A stretch of 64,000 nucleotides of DNA from Staphylococcus succinus. GTDB taxonomy: Bacteria; Bacillota; Bacilli; Staphylococcales; Staphylococcaceae. Location of the stretch: positions 1,240,001-1,304,000 of the forward strand of contig NZ_CP118976.1 in NCBI RefSeq assembly GCF_029024945.1. The letters run 5' to 3'. Of the stretch, positions 8,616 through 16,061 are shown piece by piece. A program made the position numbers and the translations under genes. How positions within the stretch are numbered: the first letter of the stretch is position 1; each line of letters opens with the position of its first letter. The notes beneath the pieces were generated by a model. The model ran no database searches. It was not told where the DNA came from and worked only from the letters and a program-made list of their open reading frames with translations.

Positions 8616-8759
8616 GTGAGTATAATCGATGATTTGGATTTAATTGCATAGACCCCTGTATTTTTATTCATTGTTACATTTATAGGTGCTGCCATTACTA
8701 TATTTCCAATAGGATTTTTTATGTACCAATTAGTGTACATGGACAAATACAAAAAATAG
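8616..8759 (+). pseudogene. Possible decayed small membrane-protein gene with in-frame TAG
   Basis: In the frame ending with the TAG at 8757-8759, residues after 8652 read as a coherent transmembrane helix (PVFLFIVTFIGAAITIFPIG) with a charged tail ending KYKK. An in-frame TAG at 8649-8651 separates this from a short upstream stretch. No start codon with a ribosome site serves the helix. This is best explained as a gene remnant, but the call rests on composition only. Confidence 0.35.
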
Positions 8760-8787
8760 AAAAGATGGATTAGGAGTGTACTTGATT

Positions 8788-8977
8788 ATGCACAACTCTA
8801 TATTATGGTCGAAGGTTTTATACCTGTTTATTTTTTAGCTGCATTGCTTCATTTTATTTTATTTTATTTAAAATTTATATACAACCTGAAGGGGATGCGA
8901 TATATTTGCAAACGCTTATGTTAGTCGGGTTAGGCATTGCATCGTTACTATATAACTATAATAGGCAAGAAAATTAA
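8788..8977 (+). pseudogene. Frameshifted small membrane-protein gene
   Basis: A TAGGAGTG site (8771-8778) precedes the ATG at 8788. The frame encodes MHNSILWSKVLYLFIF and then stops at a T run (six T at 8831-8836). Removing one T joins it to a second open frame ending at 8975-8977, which reads IQPEGDAIYLQTLMLVGLGIA and so on. The intact product would be about 62 residues with two membrane helices. The total length is 3n+1, consistent with one inserted base. It may be a real mutation, slippage-based variation or a sequencing error. Confidence 0.55.
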
Positions 8978-8988
8978 ATAATACTTAT

Positions 8989-9032
8989 TAAAAGATCGGA
9001 CGTTATATTAAACTAACGTTCGACCTTTTACA
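8989..9032 (+). terminator. Hairpin after the frameshifted small gene
   Basis: The arms 8989-9005 and 9014-9030 pair over 17 positions with one wobble and one mismatch. The 3' tail is only weakly T-rich. Confidence 0.5.
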
Positions 9033-9249
9033 TATAATCGAATATTAAGGACGCATTTGTAAACCCTGTATAATGTAATAATGATGTCAGTTGGTAAGAA
9101 ACAGTTTGTTAGTGAATAAAGTGTAATATGCATTGTTCTATTTAAGGAATAATTTGCAATTATGCAATATATAGTAGTTTGCCGAAAGTGTTTTCTGAAG
9201 TACAAAATATATTGTATAATTAAAGTGAAAATTAAGGGAGGATCATCAA

Positions 9250-9531
9250 TTGGGAAGTATATTATTGATAGGGTTATTAATACCAATCGTATATTTAATG
9301 CAACTTACAAAACAACAACAACAGATTACAATAAAGCGTGTAGGTTTTACAACGTTGATATCAGTGATTGGTGTGGTCGTTGCTGCAATATTATTTAGCA
9401 TATTCACTGCTATTGAAACTTCATTTTGGATATATATGTTAAGCGCTATTATTGTTGGGATTGTATGGGCGTTAATACTAAGCGGTTGCTACTATATTTA
9501 TCAACTATTAACAAATCATATAGAAAAGTAG
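9250..9531 (+). CDS. Small three-helix membrane protein
   Basis: The 93-residue product starts at a TTG, supported by the GGGAGGATC site just upstream. Three hydrophobic segments are visible: about 3-17, 33-53 and 60-85. A short glutamine-rich basic loop (LTKQQQQ) follows the first. No family is recognised. Together with its neighbours it is part of a small-membrane-protein cluster. It converges on the minus-strand gene at 9661-9840. Confidence 0.6.
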   Translation: MGSILLIGLLIPIVYLMQLTKQQQQITIKRVGFTTLISVIGVVVAAILFSIFTAIETSFWIYMLSAIIVGIVWALILSGCYYIYQLLTNHIEK

Positions 9532-9614
9532 TGTTTGAGAGGCTAAGAAGTTTTTAAGTGCACTGAGGTTTTGAGGATGAGATGATTTAATGTTGTTACT
9601 TTATTAGAATAAAA

Positions 9615-9660
9615 AATAAAATGCGCTTAATTGACTCCTCGGTCATTAAGCGCTAAAATT
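9615..9660. terminator. Bidirectional terminator between convergent small genes
   Basis: The stem pairs 9623-9635 with 9642-9653 (one bulge). An A-rich flank on one side and a T-rich flank on the other suit termination in both directions. Confidence 0.7.
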
Positions 9661-9840
9661 TTAATTTATAAAATTGAAATAGGTATTGAAATTTTCTATT
9701 AACCAAAGGATACCTTGATATCCTAGATATATACATAAAACAATGATTCCAACATATATTAAAAATCTTAAGATTGATAAACCTACTCTAAATAATAAAA
9801 TAACTAAGAGTGCAAGTAGGATTATAAACAATATACTCAT
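9661..9840 (-). CDS. Small membrane protein, 59 residues
   Basis: On the minus strand an ATG at 9840 opens a 60-codon frame that ends with TAA at 9661. AAAGGGAGTG lies about 9 nt upstream, a good ribosome site. The product begins MSILFIILLALLVILLF, has a second hydrophobic segment (IYVGIIVLCIYLGYQGILW) and ends in an Asn/Phe-rich tail. No family is recognised. The terminator at 9615-9660 immediately follows the stop, which strengthens the call. Confidence 0.65.
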   Translation of the reverse strand: MSILFIILLALLVILLFRVGLSILRFLIYVGIIVLCIYLGYQGILWLIENFNTYFNFIN

Positions 9841-9987
9841 AGTGTATTCACTCCCTTTAATGATATTGTACTATGAATATATATTAGATGCATCAGCCTA
9901 TAGTAATGTTTTAAATACTCCTAGAGACTGATGATATTTAGCGAGGTGCACTTTATAATATAATATGACGAAATAGGAGGGTGGTTC

Positions 9988-10446
9988 ATGCGATTTATAT
10001 TCGGAATTATTAAAAACATTATAGCTGTTATTGCAATTATAATGATTGTATTTTTTGCATTTAAATATGCCCCTTTTTTAAAAGATCAAGAATGGAATCC
10101 GATACACAATAATGAGCCATCTATGAATAATTCTGAGCCTAGAGAACAATTAACAGGGGGACAAAGATATTCGGTTGAAGAAAATGATATTTTAAATAAT
10201 GTACCACTTAGCCAAACTAAAAACGTATTTAATTGGATCAACAAAAAAGAATTTATGTCAGTTTCTGGCATTGGAAGAATGGGTTATAACGATCAGTATA
10301 TAGCGGGGCAACGTGGCGACGAATTTATCATTTATAAGTTTGGATCAGATTCAATCAGAGTTTATAAAACTGAGATAGAGATGCAACAAGATTTAAATCA
10401 ATTAGGACAGCACATTGAATTACAACCGCCTTCAAGTTACGAGTAA
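9988..10446 (+). CDS. DUF4930 family membrane-anchored protein
   Basis: The 152-residue protein has an N-terminal transmembrane anchor (about 5-27). A low-complexity Asn/Glu/Pro linker follows, then a C-terminal domain of about 90 residues with DEFIIYKFGSDSIRVYKTE. It fits the DUF4930 family, which I know only from staphylococci. The function is unknown. The AGGAGGGTGG ribosome site is strong. The C-terminal domain should lie outside the membrane by the positive-inside rule. Confidence 0.65.
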   Translation: MRFIFGIIKNIIAVIAIIMIVFFAFKYAPFLKDQEWNPIHNNEPSMNNSEPREQLTGGQRYSVEENDILNNVPLSQTKNVFNWINKKEFMSVSGIGRMGYNDQYIAGQRGDEFIIYKFGSDSIRVYKTEIEMQQDLNQLGQHIELQPPSSYE

Positions 10447-10515
10447 TGCGTTTGAATTCTTTATTAAAATACGTTAGCCTAGAGAAGTAAAATAGTTAAA
10501 GGTTGGTGTATAAAT

Positions 10516-10671
10516 ATGAGTGAAAAGTCTAGCGAGAAAAAAGCGGATGAGCAAGCAAAAGCACAAAATTTATTTGCACGTTGGCGTAAAGAAGAAAAAT
10601 TATACAAAGAAGATGAAAAAGAATCTAAAGATTCAGCTGACACAGATAAGTCTGAAGAAAAAGAAAAGTAA
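10516..10671 (+). CDS. Small charged hypothetical protein, 51 residues
   Basis: The ATG at 10516 opens a 52-codon frame ending with TAA at 10669-10671. The product is extremely rich in Lys, Glu, Asp and Ser, with one aromatic patch (NLFARWRKEEKLYKE). It has no signal or membrane segment and is probably disordered or a single helix. A classic terminator follows 14 bp after the stop. The ribosome site is weak (AAAGGTTGG). No function can be assigned. Confidence 0.6.
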   Translation: MSEKSSEKKADEQAKAQNLFARWRKEEKLYKEDEKESKDSADTDKSEEKEK

Positions 10672-10685
10672 TATAAATTTGGTTG

Positions 10686-10716
10686 CGCCTCTACTATTGA
10701 GTAGAGGCGTTTTTTA
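10686..10716 (+). terminator. Terminator after the 51-residue gene
   Basis: A perfect 10-bp stem (10686-10695 with 10700-10709, loop ATTG) is followed by six T. Confidence 0.95.
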
Positions 10717-11107
10717 TAGTTGTTTCCGTCATTTATTTCCATTAATTATAATGCGAGTCATTGATTCTCAGTACAATAAAAAAATTGTAAAGAATGTATA
10801 AGAGATTAAAATGTGATGAGAGGCTTTGCAAAGTAGTAACTATAGTTGAACGATTGTATATAAATGTTTTGTTAAACTAATACTTTTTAATACACTATTG
10901 GCTATAGATATTGTTATAATAATTATCAGATAACTCAAATTGCACCTTAAATACGTTTTGGAAATTTGAAGTTACTTTTAAAAATGATCATTTAAAATAA
11001 AAATGATCTTTTATTGAGTATTATTAGGGTTCGTGCTTTATTTCGGGCTATTAGTAATATAAAATGATAAGAGAACATAAAATAGTTGGTTAATAGAGGT
11101 GTTAAGG
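10717..11107. other. Intergenic region upstream of mreC
   Basis: No gene is seen. A second terminator-like hairpin lies at 10986-11015. The AT-rich stretch after it (about 11035-11080) probably holds the mreC promoter, but no convincing -35/-10 pair stands out. Confidence 0.4.
10986..11015 (+). terminator. Orphan terminator upstream of mreC
   Basis: The stem GATCATTT/AAATGATC (10986-10993 with 11001-11008) is followed by TTTTATT. The preceding gene already has a strong terminator 275 bp earlier. Confidence 0.55.
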
Positions 11108-11950
11108 TTGTCAAAGTTTTTTAAAAACAACAAATTGATTGTTATTTTATGTGCAATCATAGTGTTTATAGCCTTAATTGGCGTGTCTTTACGTTCGCAA
11201 ACACAATCACCGGTGGAACAATATGTTGGAGATTCTGTTGCTTTTGGACAAAGAGTGGTTAGTTATCCAGTACAATTTGTATCAGGATCTATAGGTACAC
11301 TCTTTTCAAAAGAAAGTTCTAAAGAGCAATCTAGTAAGGTTAAACAATTAGAAGTGGAAAATGAAAGGCTCAAAGCAGAGAATAAGAAGTACAAAAAAGA
11401 GTTAGATATTGAAGATATATCTAAATTCGAACCTATCTCTAGCACGGTCCTATCAAGAAATCCAGACCAATGGATGAACACTTTAGTTATTAACCAAGGA
11501 TCTAAAGATGGTATCCAAAAAAACATGGCTGTGTTGACATCTGAAGGCTTAGTTGGTCGTATTTCAAAAGTGAATCAGTTCTCATCACAAGTGGATTTAA
11601 TTTCCACAAACACGCGTTCAAATCGCTTGTCTGTCAATATCCAACATAAAGGTAAAAATATTTTTGGTTTAATAGATCATTATGATACTAAAAATAATGA
11701 ATTGGTGATTGCAGATATTAGCAACAAAAATAGTGTTAAAAAGGGCGATAAAGTTGTTACAAGTGGATTGGCTGATCAACTTCCTAGCAGTATATACATA
11801 GGTGAAGTATCTAAAGTTGAAAATGATCAATATGGTTTATCTAAAGAAGTGAGAGTGAAAACAGCAGCCAACTTATCTGATTTAAATCACGTATATGTCG
11901 CTAAAAGAAATCCTGAAACAATACCAAATAATGAAAGCGGGGATAATTAA
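11108..11950 (+). CDS. mreC: Cell-shape protein MreC
   Basis: The product of about 280 residues has an N-terminal transmembrane anchor (about 9-27), a coiled coil (about 75-100, VKQLEVENERLKAENKKYKKE), and the periplasmic-type beta domain of MreC with NQGSKDGIQKNMAV and GLVGRISKV. MreC scaffolds cell-wall synthesis at the membrane. Cocci retain mreC and mreD although they lack MreB filaments. I chose the TTG at 11108, since GAGGTG at 11096-11101 is well spaced for it. A GTG at 11099 is in frame but overlaps that site. The stop overlaps mreD by one base. Confidence 0.92.
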   Translation: MSKFFKNNKLIVILCAIIVFIALIGVSLRSQTQSPVEQYVGDSVAFGQRVVSYPVQFVSGSIGTLFSKESSKEQSSKVKQLEVENERLKAENKKYKKELDIEDISKFEPISSTVLSRNPDQWMNTLVINQGSKDGIQKNMAVLTSEGLVGRISKVNQFSSQVDLISTNTRSNRLSVNIQHKGKNIFGLIDHYDTKNNELVIADISNKNSVKKGDKVVTSGLADQLPSSIYIGEVSKVENDQYGLSKEVRVKTAANLSDLNHVYVAKRNPETIPNNESGDN

Positions 11951-12474
11951 TGCGCGCATTATACTACTTTCTTATTGGTATTGTATTATTTTATATTGAT
12001 ACCGTGATTGGACTCGTTATACCAATGCACATAGGAGATAAGGATATTATCTTTGTGCCACACTTAACGTTTATGTATATTTTAATTGTCTGTGTATATA
12101 GAAGCTTTGGTGTCGCAATGGTTTTATCAGTAGTGCTGGGATTAATTACAGATCTCTATTTTGGCAGTTTTTATGGATTATACTTATTTGGTTATATTTT
12201 ACTCGTTGTCATTATGGATTATTTCTTTAAAACATTTTATAGAGATAAGACGATGCTTTTTATCATTATCTTAGTTAGTACATTAATATTGGAAATTTAT
12301 GTTGCAATTATCTATGCAATTTTAGGACTAATACAATTTGAATTCTTTAATTTTATTATTTTTAGATTAGTTCCTACATTTATAATCAATTTTATTTTAC
12401 TTATTATTATGTTTCCGGTTATTACAAAATTTTTGGAAAATGTACAAATGAAGATTGACAGTAAGAATGGCTAA
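11950..12474 (+). CDS. mreD: Cell-shape membrane protein MreD
   Basis: The 174-residue very hydrophobic protein has five or six membrane helices and the conserved GLITDLYFGSFYGLYLFGYIL region of MreD. It partners MreC in the membrane. The start codon overlaps the mreC stop (TAATG), which implies translational coupling. Confidence 0.92.
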   Translation: MRALYYFLIGIVLFYIDTVIGLVIPMHIGDKDIIFVPHLTFMYILIVCVYRSFGVAMVLSVVLGLITDLYFGSFYGLYLFGYILLVVIMDYFFKTFYRDKTMLFIIILVSTLILEIYVAIIYAILGLIQFEFFNFIIFRLVPTFIINFILLIIMFPVITKFLENVQMKIDSKNG

Positions 12475-12477
12475 TGC

Positions 12478-12583
12478 TAAAATGCAGTAGTTGAGTAGTT
12501 TACTAGCTACATACAACCGCTCAGATTCAGGTTCAAGTACATCTATGTCACCTGTATTTGGCGTGACTTATATTATAGGAGGT
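12478..12583 (+). ncRNA. Ribosomal protein L21 leader (5' autoregulatory RNA)
   Basis: The 100-nt gap between mreD and rplU is less AT-rich than neighbouring gaps. It holds several short complementary segments, for example TAGTTGAGTAGTTTACTAGCTA and GGTTCAAG with later CT-rich bases. Firmicutes carry a conserved L21 leader at exactly this place before rplU. The assignment rests mainly on position; a covariance-model search (Rfam L21_leader) would settle it. Confidence 0.55.
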
Positions 12584-12590
12584 GCAAAGT

Positions 12591-12899
12591 ATGTTTGCTA
12601 TTATTGAAACAGGTGGAAAACAAGTTAAAGTCGAAGAAGGTCAAGAAATCTTCGTAGAAAAATTAGAAGTTAATGAAGGAGATTCATTCACTTTTGATAA
12701 AGTATTATTTGTAGGTGGAGACGCAGTTAAAGTTGGTGCGCCAACAGTTGAAGGTGCTTCAGTTTCTGCTACCGTTCAAAAACACGGTCGCGGTAAAAAA
12801 ATCACTGTATTCACGTATAAACGTCGTAAAGACTCAAAACGTAAAAAAGGTCATCGTCAACCTTATACTAAATTAACTATCGACAAAATCAACGCATAA
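12591..12899 (+). CDS. rplU: 50S ribosomal protein L21
   Basis: The 102-residue protein has the full L21 sequence: FAIIETGGKQVKVEEGQ at the start, and HGRGKKITVFTYKRRKDSKRKKGHRQPY at the basic 23S-rRNA-binding end, quoted here as FTYKRRKDSKRKKGHRQ. ATG at 12591 is chosen over upstream in-frame codons because AGGAGGTG (12577-12584) fits it. It heads the rplU-prp-rpmA cluster. Confidence 0.97.
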   Translation: MFAIIETGGKQVKVEEGQEIFVEKLEVNEGDSFTFDKVLFVGGDAVKVGAPTVEGASVSATVQKHGRGKKITVFTYKRRKDSKRKKGHRQPYTKLTIDKINA

Positions 12900-12901
12900 T
12901 T

Positions 12902-13222
12902 ATGATTACTGTTGATATTACATTGAACGATGCCGGTCAAGTCACTGACGTTATCATGGATGGCCATGCTGACCATGGTGATTACGGACATGATATCGTT
13001 TGTGCTGGTGCATCTGCAGTTCTATTCGGTAGTGTTAATGCTATAATGGGATTAACAAGTGAAAAGCCAGATATCGATTATAATGATGATGGTGGTCACT
13101 TTCATATCAGAAGTGTAGACACTAGCAATGAAAAAGCGCAATTAATTCTTCAAGCTATGTTAGTATCATTACAAACAATTGAAGAAGAATATAAAGAAAA
13201 TATCAGACTAAATTATAAGTGA
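12902..13222 (+). CDS. prp: Ribosomal-processing cysteine protease Prp
   Basis: The 106-residue protein carries the catalytic pair H22 (in DGHADHGDYG) and C34 (in DIVCAGASAV), as in the S. aureus Prp enzyme. Prp removes the N-terminal extension of ribosomal protein L27, a step essential in staphylococci. It sits between rplU and rpmA, its substrate gene, 2 bp after rplU. The next gene in this window shows the matching cleavable extension. Confidence 0.95.
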   Translation: MITVDITLNDAGQVTDVIMDGHADHGDYGHDIVCAGASAVLFGSVNAIMGLTSEKPDIDYNDDGGHFHIRSVDTSNEKAQLILQAMLVSLQTIEEEYKENIRLNYK

Positions 13223-13233
13223 GGTGCAACCTA

Positions 13234-13518
13234 ATGTTAAAGTTAAACTTACAATTCTTCTCATCTAAAAAAGGAATAAGTTCTACAAAAAACGGACGTG
13301 ACTCAGAATCAAAACGTTTAGGAGCTAAACGTGCTGATGGTCAATACGTTTCAGGTGGTTCTATTTTATACCGTCAACGTGGTACAAAAATCTATCCTGG
13401 TGAAAATGTAGGTCGTGGTGGCGACGATACATTATTCGCTAAAATCGACGGCGTTGTTAAATTCGAACGCAAAGGTCGCGACAAAAAACAAGTTTCTGTT
13501 TACGCAGCAGCTGAGTAA
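13234..13518 (+). CDS. rpmA: 50S ribosomal protein L27 (with Prp-cleaved N-terminal extension)
   Basis: The 94-residue protein begins MLKLNLQFF followed by SSKKGISSTKNGRDS. The nine-residue extension ending in FF is the site known to be cut by Prp in S. aureus. The remainder is typical L27 (GGSILYRQRGTKIYPG). L27 reaches the peptidyl-transferase centre, so leaving the extension uncut blocks ribosome function. ATG at 13234 is chosen because GAGGTG precedes it. Confidence 0.96.
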   Translation: MLKLNLQFFSSKKGISSTKNGRDSESKRLGAKRADGQYVSGGSILYRQRGTKIYPGENVGRGGDDTLFAKIDGVVKFERKGRDKKQVSVYAAAE

Positions 13519-13531
13519 TTTTGTCAACGTT

Positions 13532-13569
13532 AACACCAGAAGTTATAACTTCTGGTGTTTATTTTTTGT
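13532..13569 (+). terminator. Terminator after rpmA
   Basis: A perfect 28-nt palindrome (13532-13559) is followed by a T-rich tail. Confidence 0.9.
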
Positions 13570-13647
13570 CTTTATTTTCTAGTTATAAAGATAATGTTAT
13601 AATATAAAAGATATGTTAAGAACAATTTTAGAAAAAGAGGTGAAATC

Positions 13648-14943
13648 ATGTTTGTCGATCAAGTTAAAATATCACTTAAAGCAGGTGATGGCGGTAATGG
13701 TATCACAGCCTACCGCAGAGAAAAATATGTCCCATTCGGTGGTCCAGCTGGCGGCGATGGCGGTGACGGTGCATCAATTATATTTGAAGTTGATGAAGGT
13801 TTAAGAACTTTATTAGACTTTAGATACCAAACACATTTCAAAGCCAAAAGAGGCGACACTGGTCAAAGTAGTAATATGCATGGTAGAAATGCAGAAAATT
13901 TAATTTTAAAAGTACCCCCGGGCACTATAATTAAGAGCGTTGAAACTGAAGAAGTATTAGCTGATTTAGTTGAAGATGGTCAACGCGCTGTTGTAGCTAA
14001 AGGCGGCCGAGGTGGTCGAGGTAACTCTCGTTTTGCATCTCCAAGAAACCCGGCACCAGACTTTAGTGAGAATGGTGAACCAGGTGAAGAAATAGATGTT
14101 ACATTAGAACTGAAATTATTAGCAGATGTAGGATTAGTTGGTTTCCCAAGTGTCGGAAAATCTACATTGCTTTCTATCGTTTCTAAAGCAAAACCTAAAA
14201 TTGGTGCATACCACTTTACAACTATTAAACCCAACTTAGGTGTTGTTTCAACTAAAGACCAACGAAGCTTCGTAATGGCTGACTTACCTGGACTTATCGA
14301 AGGTGCATCTGACGGTGTGGGCTTAGGTCATCAATTTTTAAAACATGTTGAGCGTACTAAAGTCATCGTTCACATGATAGATATGAGTGGTTCAGAAGGA
14401 CGTGATCCATATGAAGACTACAAAATCATCAATGACGAACTTAAAGCATATGAACACCGTTTAGAAGACAGACCACAAATCGTGGTTGCAAATAAAATGG
14501 ATATGCCTAATTCAGAAGATAATTTAAAATTATTTAAGGAAGAATTGAATGATGACAGTATAAAAATTATTCCACTTTCTACATTTATGCATGACCATGT
14601 AGATGAACTTTTATATGCTATTGCGGACAAATTAGAAGAAGTAAAAGATATTGATTTCAGTAAAGATGAAGAGGAAGATTTAGGCATTAATAGAGTGTTG
14701 TATAAACATACACCAAGCCAAGATAACTTCACTATTACTAGAGACGATGATGCAGCATATGTTGTTAGCGGTAAAGCAATTGAAAGAATGTTTAAAATGA
14801 CTGACTTCAATAGTGATCCTGCAGTACGCCGATTTGCACGTCAAATGCGTTCTATGGGCATTGATGAAGCGTTAAGAGCGCGTGGTTGTGAAAATGGCGA
14901 TATTGTAAGAATACTTGGCGGAGAATTTGAATTTGTAGAATAG
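13648..14943 (+). CDS. obg: GTPase Obg (CgtA)
   Basis: The 431-residue protein has the glycine-rich Obg fold (1-158, with GGPAGGDGGDG), then the G domain: GFPSVGKST at 165-173, DLPG at 212-215 and NKMD at 282-285. It ends in the staphylococcal/Bacillus OCT domain (about 355-425). Obg is an essential GTPase that binds the 50S subunit and (p)ppGpp. The AGAGGTG site precedes the ATG. Confidence 0.97.
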   Translation: MFVDQVKISLKAGDGGNGITAYRREKYVPFGGPAGGDGGDGASIIFEVDEGLRTLLDFRYQTHFKAKRGDTGQSSNMHGRNAENLILKVPPGTIIKSVETEEVLADLVEDGQRAVVAKGGRGGRGNSRFASPRNPAPDFSENGEPGEEIDVTLELKLLADVGLVGFPSVGKSTLLSIVSKAKPKIGAYHFTTIKPNLGVVSTKDQRSFVMADLPGLIEGASDGVGLGHQFLKHVERTKVIVHMIDMSGSEGRDPYEDYKIINDELKAYEHRLEDRPQIVVANKMDMPNSEDNLKLFKEELNDDSIKIIPLSTFMHDHVDELLYAIADKLEEVKDIDFSKDEEEDLGINRVLYKHTPSQDNFTITRDDDAAYVVSGKAIERMFKMTDFNSDPAVRRFARQMRSMGIDEALRARGCENGDIVRILGGEFEFVE

Positions 14944-14954
14944 GAGTGCTGGAG

Positions 14955-15410
14955 ATGGACAAAAAAGATTATAAAAAGTTTTACTTAATTAGAGAAGATG
15001 TGCTACCTGAATCTGTAGTAAAGACTCTAAAAATCAAAGACCTATTAAAAAATGATCCTTCCTTGTCCATATTTGAAGCAGTTAAACAATTCGATTTATC
15101 TAGAAGTGCATTTTATAAATATCGTGATACTATATTTCCCATAGATGAGAAAATGGAAGAGACGCGGGAGTTTACATTGATATTGTATGTCAATGATATC
15201 GTAGGTATGTTAGCGGGTGTCTTAAATACATTATCCAATTTGAACTTATCTGTACTGACAATCCATCAAAGTATTCCAATGGAAGGTAGAGCAACGATTA
15301 CACTTTCGTTAGATGCTAAAGGGACAAATTTAGAAATTGATGATGTAATGGAAGCACTAAAAAAAGTTGAGCATGTTTCTAAAGTTGAATTAATTAGTAT
15401 GACTATATAA
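14955..15410 (+). CDS. pheB: UPF0735 ACT domain protein (PheB-like)
   Basis: The product has 151 residues. An N-terminal helix-turn-helix-like part (FDLSRSAFYKYRDTIFP, about 45-61) is followed by a C-terminal ACT domain (TLILYVNDIVGMLAGVLNTL to the end). The family is annotated as PheB/UPF0735. Its ligand and role are not firmly known; regulation of amino-acid metabolism is likely. ATG at 14955 has GGAG directly in front; GTG at 14946 is in frame. It lies between obg and ruvA. Confidence 0.85.
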   Translation: MDKKDYKKFYLIREDVLPESVVKTLKIKDLLKNDPSLSIFEAVKQFDLSRSAFYKYRDTIFPIDEKMEETREFTLILYVNDIVGMLAGVLNTLSNLNLSVLTIHQSIPMEGRATITLSLDAKGTNLEIDDVMEALKKVEHVSKVELISMTI

Positions 15411-15422
15411 GGAAGTGTAGAC

Positions 15423-16025
15423 ATGTACGCATATATCAAAGGCACATTAACAGAATTGAATCCAACCCACGTCGTTGTTGAAGCATCGGGAGTTGGTTTT
15501 GAAATTCAAACACCAAACTCATATCGTTTTCAAAAGTACATGGATAAAGAAGTCATTGTTCACACTTCTCTTATTGTAAGAGAAGATGCACAATTACTGT
15601 ATGGATTCATTAACCAAGAAGAAAAAGATATGTTCCATAGTTTAATAAAAGTGACAGGTATTGGTCCGAAATCTGCATTAGCAATATTAGCCAGTAGTTC
15701 ACCTAATGACGTTAAAATTGCCATCGAAAATGAAAATGATGCTTACTTGACCAAGTTTCCAGGTATTGGTAAAAAGACAGCGCGTCAAATTGTATTAGAC
15801 CTTAAAGGAAAAGTACAAATTAACGATATTGATAGTAAACAAGCTTTAGAGTTAGGGGTGGATAGTAGCAGTGCTGCGCCAATTATCAACGAAGCATTAC
15901 TTGCGCTTGAAGCATTAGGATACTCTAAACGCGAACTGACTAAAGTTGAGAAAGCATTGAATAAAGATTCGTTTGATTCGGTGGATGATGCTGTAAAAAG
16001 AGGTTTGCAATTACTTATATCATAG
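15423..16025 (+). CDS. ruvA: Holliday junction helicase subunit RuvA
   Basis: The 200-residue protein has the N-terminal OB fold (MYAYIKGTLTEL), tandem helix-hairpin-helix motifs (VTGIGPKSALAIL and FPGIGKKTARQIV) and the C-terminal RuvB-binding domain (EALLALEALGYSKREL). RuvA tetramers bind four-way DNA junctions and load RuvB. It is followed 36 bp later by ruvB. Confidence 0.97.
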   Translation: MYAYIKGTLTELNPTHVVVEASGVGFEIQTPNSYRFQKYMDKEVIVHTSLIVREDAQLLYGFINQEEKDMFHSLIKVTGIGPKSALAILASSSPNDVKIAIENENDAYLTKFPGIGKKTARQIVLDLKGKVQINDIDSKQALELGVDSSSAAPIINEALLALEALGYSKRELTKVEKALNKDSFDSVDDAVKRGLQLLIS

Positions 16026-16061
16026 AACTAAAATTCATATTTTTAAAAAGGGGGTTAGGCA

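Noticed and set aside
8989..9032. Inverted repeat considered as an insertion-sequence end
   Set aside because: No transposase fragment or target duplication nearby; its position after a small gene fits a weak terminator better.
9008..9286. Minus-strand frame of 92 codons
   Set aside because: It overlaps the promoter region and start of the + strand gene at 9250, and has no ribosome site or plausible domain.
9743..9931. Plus-strand frame of 62 codons
   Set aside because: It is the shadow of the better-supported minus-strand gene at 9661-9840, which has a ribosome site and terminator.
10520..10801. Plus-strand frame of 93 codons overlapping the small charged gene
   Set aside because: It runs through the terminator at 10686-10716 and is the lysine-rich alternate frame of the 51-residue gene.
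14418..14810. Long minus-strand frame inside obg (130 codons)
   Set aside because: Antisense shadow of a conserved gene; Ser/Leu-rich composition typical of the complementary strand and no start signal.
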